A DNA stretch of 6,216 bases, from contig JAHFEN010000050.1 of assembly GCA_023248455.1 (NCBI GenBank), forward strand, positions 1 to 6,216, read 5' to 3'. The translations under genes were made by a program, and so were the position numbers. The stretch comes from Microcaldota archaeon. Its GTDB lineage: Archaea; Micrarchaeota; Micrarchaeia; Anstonellales; Anstonellaceae. Below the pieces are notes generated by a model. The model saw only the letters and a program-made list of their open reading frames with translations, searched no databases and was not told the DNA's origin. This document shows positions 3,721 to 6,216 of the stretch, piece by piece; the first letter of the stretch is position 1; each line of letters starts with the position of its first letter.

Positions 3721-4763
3721 GCCTCTGAATCTGCTTCTTCAGAAAGTGGCTTGAGATTTTCCTGAGAATAAAGCCTCACGCCGGAGTCTTCAAGACCCCT
3801 TGCAAGGAACAAAGAACTCCGACGTAAAGAGGCGACCATTATGTGGAGAGAAACTCTCAAAAAGTTAGCGGCAGCCTTCGGGCTGCCCGTGCCTGACAAC
3901 AGGCATAGGACGGGTCCAAAGAAGTATTCCTTGGAGAGCTTGGCGAAAGTGCTTCTCTTCAGGAATGTCTTTGGCATGAAGTCAGACAGGGAAATGGCAA
4001 GGAAGCTGGGAATCTGGAGGGAGCTGAGGGAAGCCTGTGGCTTGAAGGATGCGCCTTCTCATTCCACAATAAGCAGGGCAAGAGACAGGATTGACCTCTC
4101 GGATATTTTCAATTGCCTTGTCAGGAGGGCAAAGGAGATTGGGCTGATGAACGGCTTTGTCATCTCGGTGGATTCTACGCAGTTTGAAGCCTACATGAAA
4201 GGGGACAAGGAAGCCAGGCTTGGCTACTGCGCAGCCAAGGATGAATTCATCTTTGGCTACAAGGCGCACATTATCATTGATGCAAATTCTGAGTTGCCAA
4301 TAGCCGTGGTCGTTTCCCCTGCGAATGAGCATGACTCAAAGCACCTCAAGCCACTTCTGAGAAGAGTGTTCAGAAACTTTATTTGTGAGGTGCAAAAGCT
4401 GTTGGGGGACTCGGCGTATGATTCATCCGCCATAAGGAAATTCCTGAGAAGCGCAGGGATTGATGATGTAATTGACAGGAACAAGAGAAGAGGCAAGGAA
4501 TTTCCCAAAATAAAGGACAAGGACTACAAGAAGAGGTCTGCTTCAGAGAGGGTGAATTCCCATGCCAAGGGAAGCTTTGGCTTGGAGGACTTTACCTTTG
4601 CAGGCATAAGGAGGGCATTGCAGCACACCTATGCCTGCCTTGCAGCAATGCTCTATTCTGCAATTGCTTCTTTTGGGATGAAAAATGAGAAATGGAGAAG
4701 GGTGTTGGTATGATGCTTGGGCTGGGAGGTTTTCGGGGTGGTGTTATGCTTTAAATTTGCAAC
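3711..4763 (+). mobile_element. Complete IS5/IS4-superfamily insertion sequence, 1053 bp
   Basis: Terminal inverted repeats GTTGCAAATT (3711-3720) and AATTTGCAAC (4754-4763) are perfect over 10 bp, and the pentamer AGCCT directly flanks both ends (3706-3710 and 4764-4768), reading as a 5-bp target duplication. If the CT/AG bases are counted as element, the inverted repeat is 12 bp and no duplication remains to the same extent; both readings fit. One intact transposase gene fills the element. The 130 bp before it has a subterminal hairpin (TCTGAA 3724-3729 with TTCAGA 3738-3743) and a second one next to the gene (CGGAGT 3782-3787 with ACTCCG 3816-3821). Intact ends and ORF suggest a recent and possibly active insertion. 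Confidence 0.85.
3841..4713 (+). CDS. DDE transposase, IS5-like (IS4 superfamily)
   Basis: Catalyses cut or copy transposition of the surrounding element through an RNase H-like DDE core. The 290-residue protein has an N-terminal domain of the InsH/DUF772 type (about 30-85, with the helix pair SDREMARKLGI 48-58 and PSHSTISRARDRI 72-84) and a catalytic domain. The acids are D111 (in VISVDST), D190 (in LLGDSAYDS) and E236 (in SASERVNSHAK); Y229, R232, E236 and K243 make a complete Y-(2)-R-(3)-E-(6)-K signature. SPANEHDSKHL (159-169) is the usual block before the second Asp. ATG 3841 has GAGG about 9 nt upstream; the frame is open further back to 3772 but without a better start. All 28 arginines use AGA or AGG, unlike neighbouring genes that mix AGR and CGN, which fits a foreign origin. 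Length is normal and no frameshift is seen. Confidence 0.93.
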   Translation: MWRETLKKLAAAFGLPVPDNRHRTGPKKYSLESLAKVLLFRNVFGMKSDREMARKLGIWRELREACGLKDAPSHSTISRARDRIDLSDIFNCLVRRAKEIGLMNGFVISVDSTQFEAYMKGDKEARLGYCAAKDEFIFGYKAHIIIDANSELPIAVVVSPANEHDSKHLKPLLRRVFRNFICEVQKLLGDSAYDSSAIRKFLRSAGIDDVIDRNKRRGKEFPKIKDKDYKKRSASERVNSHAKGSFGLEDFTFAGIRRALQHTYACLAAMLYSAIASFGMKNEKWRRVLV

Positions 4764-4768
4764 AGCCT
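4754..4768. repeat. Right inverted repeat and right target duplication of the IS
   Basis: AATTTGCAAC at 4754-4763 followed directly by AGCCT at 4764-4768. Rejoining the flanks at AGCCT recreates GAGCCTATCCGGCTC, a short palindrome, so the target was a potential hairpin. Confidence 0.8.
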
Positions 4769-4804
4769 ATCCGGCTCTTCGTTCGCGTATCATTCCCGCG
4801 CTCC

Positions 4805-4852
4805 GCCAGGCTTCGGATTCCCTCACCTGGCTAACATTTTTCTTATTCTTTT
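4805..4852 (+). terminator. Possible terminator: hairpin followed by T-rich tract
   Basis: GCCAGG (4805-4810) pairs with CCTGGC (4826-4831), followed by a T-rich run at 4837-4852 (TTTTTCTTATTCTTTT). It lies outside the insertion sequence and could stop plus-strand transcription leaving the transposase before the next gene. Archaeal termination relies mainly on the T tract; the role is inferred. Confidence 0.35.
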
Positions 4853-4911
4853 ACCACAAATTATATTTTGAATTATAAATGCTGCAAATCACTAAGAAGA
4901 AAAACGGCAGG

Positions 4912-4920
4912 TTTTAATAC
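4912..4920 (+). promoter_or_regulatory. TATA box of the 321-aa gene
   Basis: TTTTAATAC at 4912-4920 places transcription start near 4942, giving a leader of about 13 nt that contains AGGTG (4943-4947), 7 nt before ATG 4955. Other AT-rich candidates (ATTATAAAT near 4872-4880, CATAAAATAC near 4929-4938) fit the start less well. The rest of 4769-4911 shows no gene. Confidence 0.5.
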
Positions 4921-4954
4921 TCTTTAACATAAAATACGACTTAGGTGTTGGTGT

Positions 4955-5920
4955 ATGTTTCTTTTTAATGCTGGCAGAGGCGGCGCTATAGAGATGAAAA
5001 AAATCAACCCAAACGGCTCATCCCATCAAAACGCGACAAGTCCCGTTCAAAATAAACAAAAGCTTCGATCCATGGACAGCCTGGCAGAGACTTTGTTCCC
5101 AAGACAGCCTCTAAGTGAGGAAATAAAGCAGAAAATAGCGGAACGAAGCTCGGCCATCGCAAGGGCAGCAGCGGCAAAAGATAAGGGCGAATTGTCCGTC
5201 CAATTTGCCGAGCTGGCATACCTGCTGCACAGCAGGGAAAAAGAGAAAGATGGATTGCTGGGGTCCATAGCGCCATTTACCCCGCCAAAAGCCTCGATGA
5301 GAGTAAGTGGTGGCGACTTCAAGGCATCATTGGAGATGGACTTTGATGCAGGCAGCACAGGTTTATCCATAGACTCGCCGCAGCTGAAACTAGCTGAAAA
5401 GGGCACAATTGAAAATCAGTTGGCAGAGTTTGCTGAAAAGTTCGCGCTCGCACTCCTGAACTACTCGCCTTCAGAAAAAATGATATTGGGATTTATTGAA
5501 GGGCTAGACGAGAAAATACGCCAGGCTTTCCCCCCAAGCCGGCTTGTCGAGAATCCTCTAGAAAACAAGCGTCTTCGCTCACTGGCAGTGTTCATCCAAA
5601 AGTACATATTACAGGCAATGGCAGACTTAAATGGCGCCTTTCTGCCAGATGATATCAAGCTGTTTTTTCAACCCACTGACTCGGCCCATGGCAGCCCAGA
5701 AGAACCTCTCTACAAAATTGAGATATGCAAAAAAAGCGCCCCTCTTGCGCAACTTGGCATAGATACACCCGAGGGGCAGGTCGTCTTCAGCATCAAATAC
5801 AATGACGGCACGCCCAGTTATGAAGGGCGAGAGATAAGTGGCAAACTGCGTGAACTAACCACCTACATTCTCAATCATGGGCTGCCAAGTGAGGGGACCG
5901 AAAACAGGGGGGCGCAATGA
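4955..5920 (+). CDS. Unrecognised 321-aa protein
   Basis: I do not recognise a family. The first ~45 residues are polar and low in complexity (Asn, Ser, Gln, Lys) and look disordered. Helices follow (52-100, including an Ala-rich stretch SSAIARAAAAKDKG at 65-78). A segment of alternating residues that reads as beta strands is at 113-146 (SMRVSGGDF, ASLEMDF, GLSIDSPQLKL), then long amphipathic helices (152-228). A mixed alpha/beta end (232-310) has strands KLFFQP, YKIEICKK and VVFSIKY and a final helix SGKLRELTTYILNHG. There is no membrane segment or signal peptide. ATG 4955 is preferred for its AGGTG binding site; ATG 4994 (MKKINPNG) is a real alternative, because the first 13 residues look atypical. 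It is a lone gene between the insertion sequence and a convergent membrane-protein gene. Confidence 0.82.
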   Translation: MFLFNAGRGGAIEMKKINPNGSSHQNATSPVQNKQKLRSMDSLAETLFPRQPLSEEIKQKIAERSSAIARAAAAKDKGELSVQFAELAYLLHSREKEKDGLLGSIAPFTPPKASMRVSGGDFKASLEMDFDAGSTGLSIDSPQLKLAEKGTIENQLAEFAEKFALALLNYSPSEKMILGFIEGLDEKIRQAFPPSRLVENPLENKRLRSLAVFIQKYILQAMADLNGAFLPDDIKLFFQPTDSAHGSPEEPLYKIEICKKSAPLAQLGIDTPEGQVVFSIKYNDGTPSYEGREISGKLRELTTYILNHGLPSEGTENRGAQ

Positions 5921-5945
5921 TTCCGATCAGGCTGCAAAAAGCTCT

Positions 5946-5961
5946 GTTTTAGCGATTTTTC
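5946..5961 (+). terminator. T-rich tract after the 321-aa gene
   Basis: Two T runs (TGTTTTAG and GATTTTTC) lie about 25-40 nt past the TGA at 5918-5920, a position typical of archaeal T-tract termination in a convergent gene pair. No strong hairpin precedes them. Confidence 0.3.
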
Positions 5962-6004
5962 TACCTGTAGGGTACAAATAACCGAACCAAAAGGTGTGAT
6001 GCGC

Positions 6005-6216
6005 TCACCTGGCCTTTTTGTACATCACAATGAGCGCGCCGTTCATGAGAGGGGCTGCAAAAAGGACGGCGTAAATCGCGCCAAGGCCCGGAAACAGCAT
6101 TGGAAGCATCAGGACAACGCTTATCGCGTAGTAGGCTATGAGGGAAAGGAAGTTGCGCGTACCTATGGAAAAGGAATGGCGGACAGAATCTACCGGGTCG
6201 CGGCCGTCCACCACAG
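6005..6216 (-). CDS. C-terminal part of an integral membrane protein (5' end outside window)
   Basis: About 70 residues are visible, ending in a TGA at 6005-6007. Two hydrophobic segments separated by a Pro-Gly turn are clear: roughly FLSLIAYYAISVVLMLPML and LGAIYAVLFAAPLMNGALIVMY, followed by a short basic tail KKAR that would lie in the cytoplasm. The part before the membrane segments (DPVDSVRHSFSIGTRN) resembles the link found in multi-pass archaeal proteins of the DUF4013 kind, which is a weak resemblance only. The first visible codons are two Val (GTG) with the frame open to the window edge, so this is most likely a truncated view of a longer gene. It converges on the 321-residue gene with an 84-nt gap. 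Confidence 0.7.
   Translation of the reverse strand, partial: VVDGRDPVDSVRHSFSIGTRNFLSLIAYYAISVVLMLPMLFPGLGAIYAVLFAAPLMNGALIVMYKKAR

Noticed and set aside
3681..3977. 98-residue minus-strand ORF across the left end of the IS
   Set aside because: It is antisense to the transposase and its leader and spans the element boundary.

Overview
The window looks like chromosome of an archaeon, most probably a DPANN-type lineage (inference). The evidence is a block of archaeal/eukaryal-type genes (ribosomal proteins S19e, L39e and L31e, a PDCD5-family protein and RNase P subunit Rnp4), archaeal TATA boxes about 26 nt before inferred starts, GGTG/GGAGG ribosome binding sites, and an intron-rich tRNA without an encoded CCA end.

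Layout. Positions 1-1812 (minus strand) are a translation operon read right to left: rps19e, a PDCD5-like gene, an unrecognised 113-residue protein, rpl39e and rpl31e (cut by the window edge). Two spacers in this operon carry tandem repeats of 51-54 bp. The leader of rps19e (about 1813-1971) holds three overlapping hairpins that cannot all form together. Positions 1985-2066 are a 64-bp element with perfect 12-bp terminal inverted repeats and a perfect 9-bp target duplication, which looks like a tiny MITE. Positions 2070-3071 (minus) encode an unrecognised, mostly helical 333-residue protein. Its TATA box lies against the 3' end of rnp4 (3105-3413, minus).

Positions 3473-3656 (minus) are the most striking locus: a tRNA gene that only makes sense after removing three introns, at 29/30, 37/38 and 56/57 (T loop). 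The result is a clean 74-nt cloverleaf with anticodon UAU, a tRNA-Ile that would read AUA directly. Just upstream, an apparently intact IS5/IS4-superfamily insertion sequence (3711-4763) carries a DDE transposase with a complete YREK signature, terminal inverted repeats and a 5-bp target duplication. It landed inside a small palindrome without touching the tRNA TATA box.

Positions 4764-4954 hold a hairpin with a T-rich tract and a promoter region for an unrecognised 321-residue protein (4955-5920, plus). The window ends with the C-terminal part of a membrane protein (6005-6216, minus) that converges on it.

How they work together: most identified genes serve translation (ribosome assembly, tRNA 5' processing by RNase P, AUA decoding). 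The rest are mobile DNA and two orphan proteins whose function cannot be read from the sequence.
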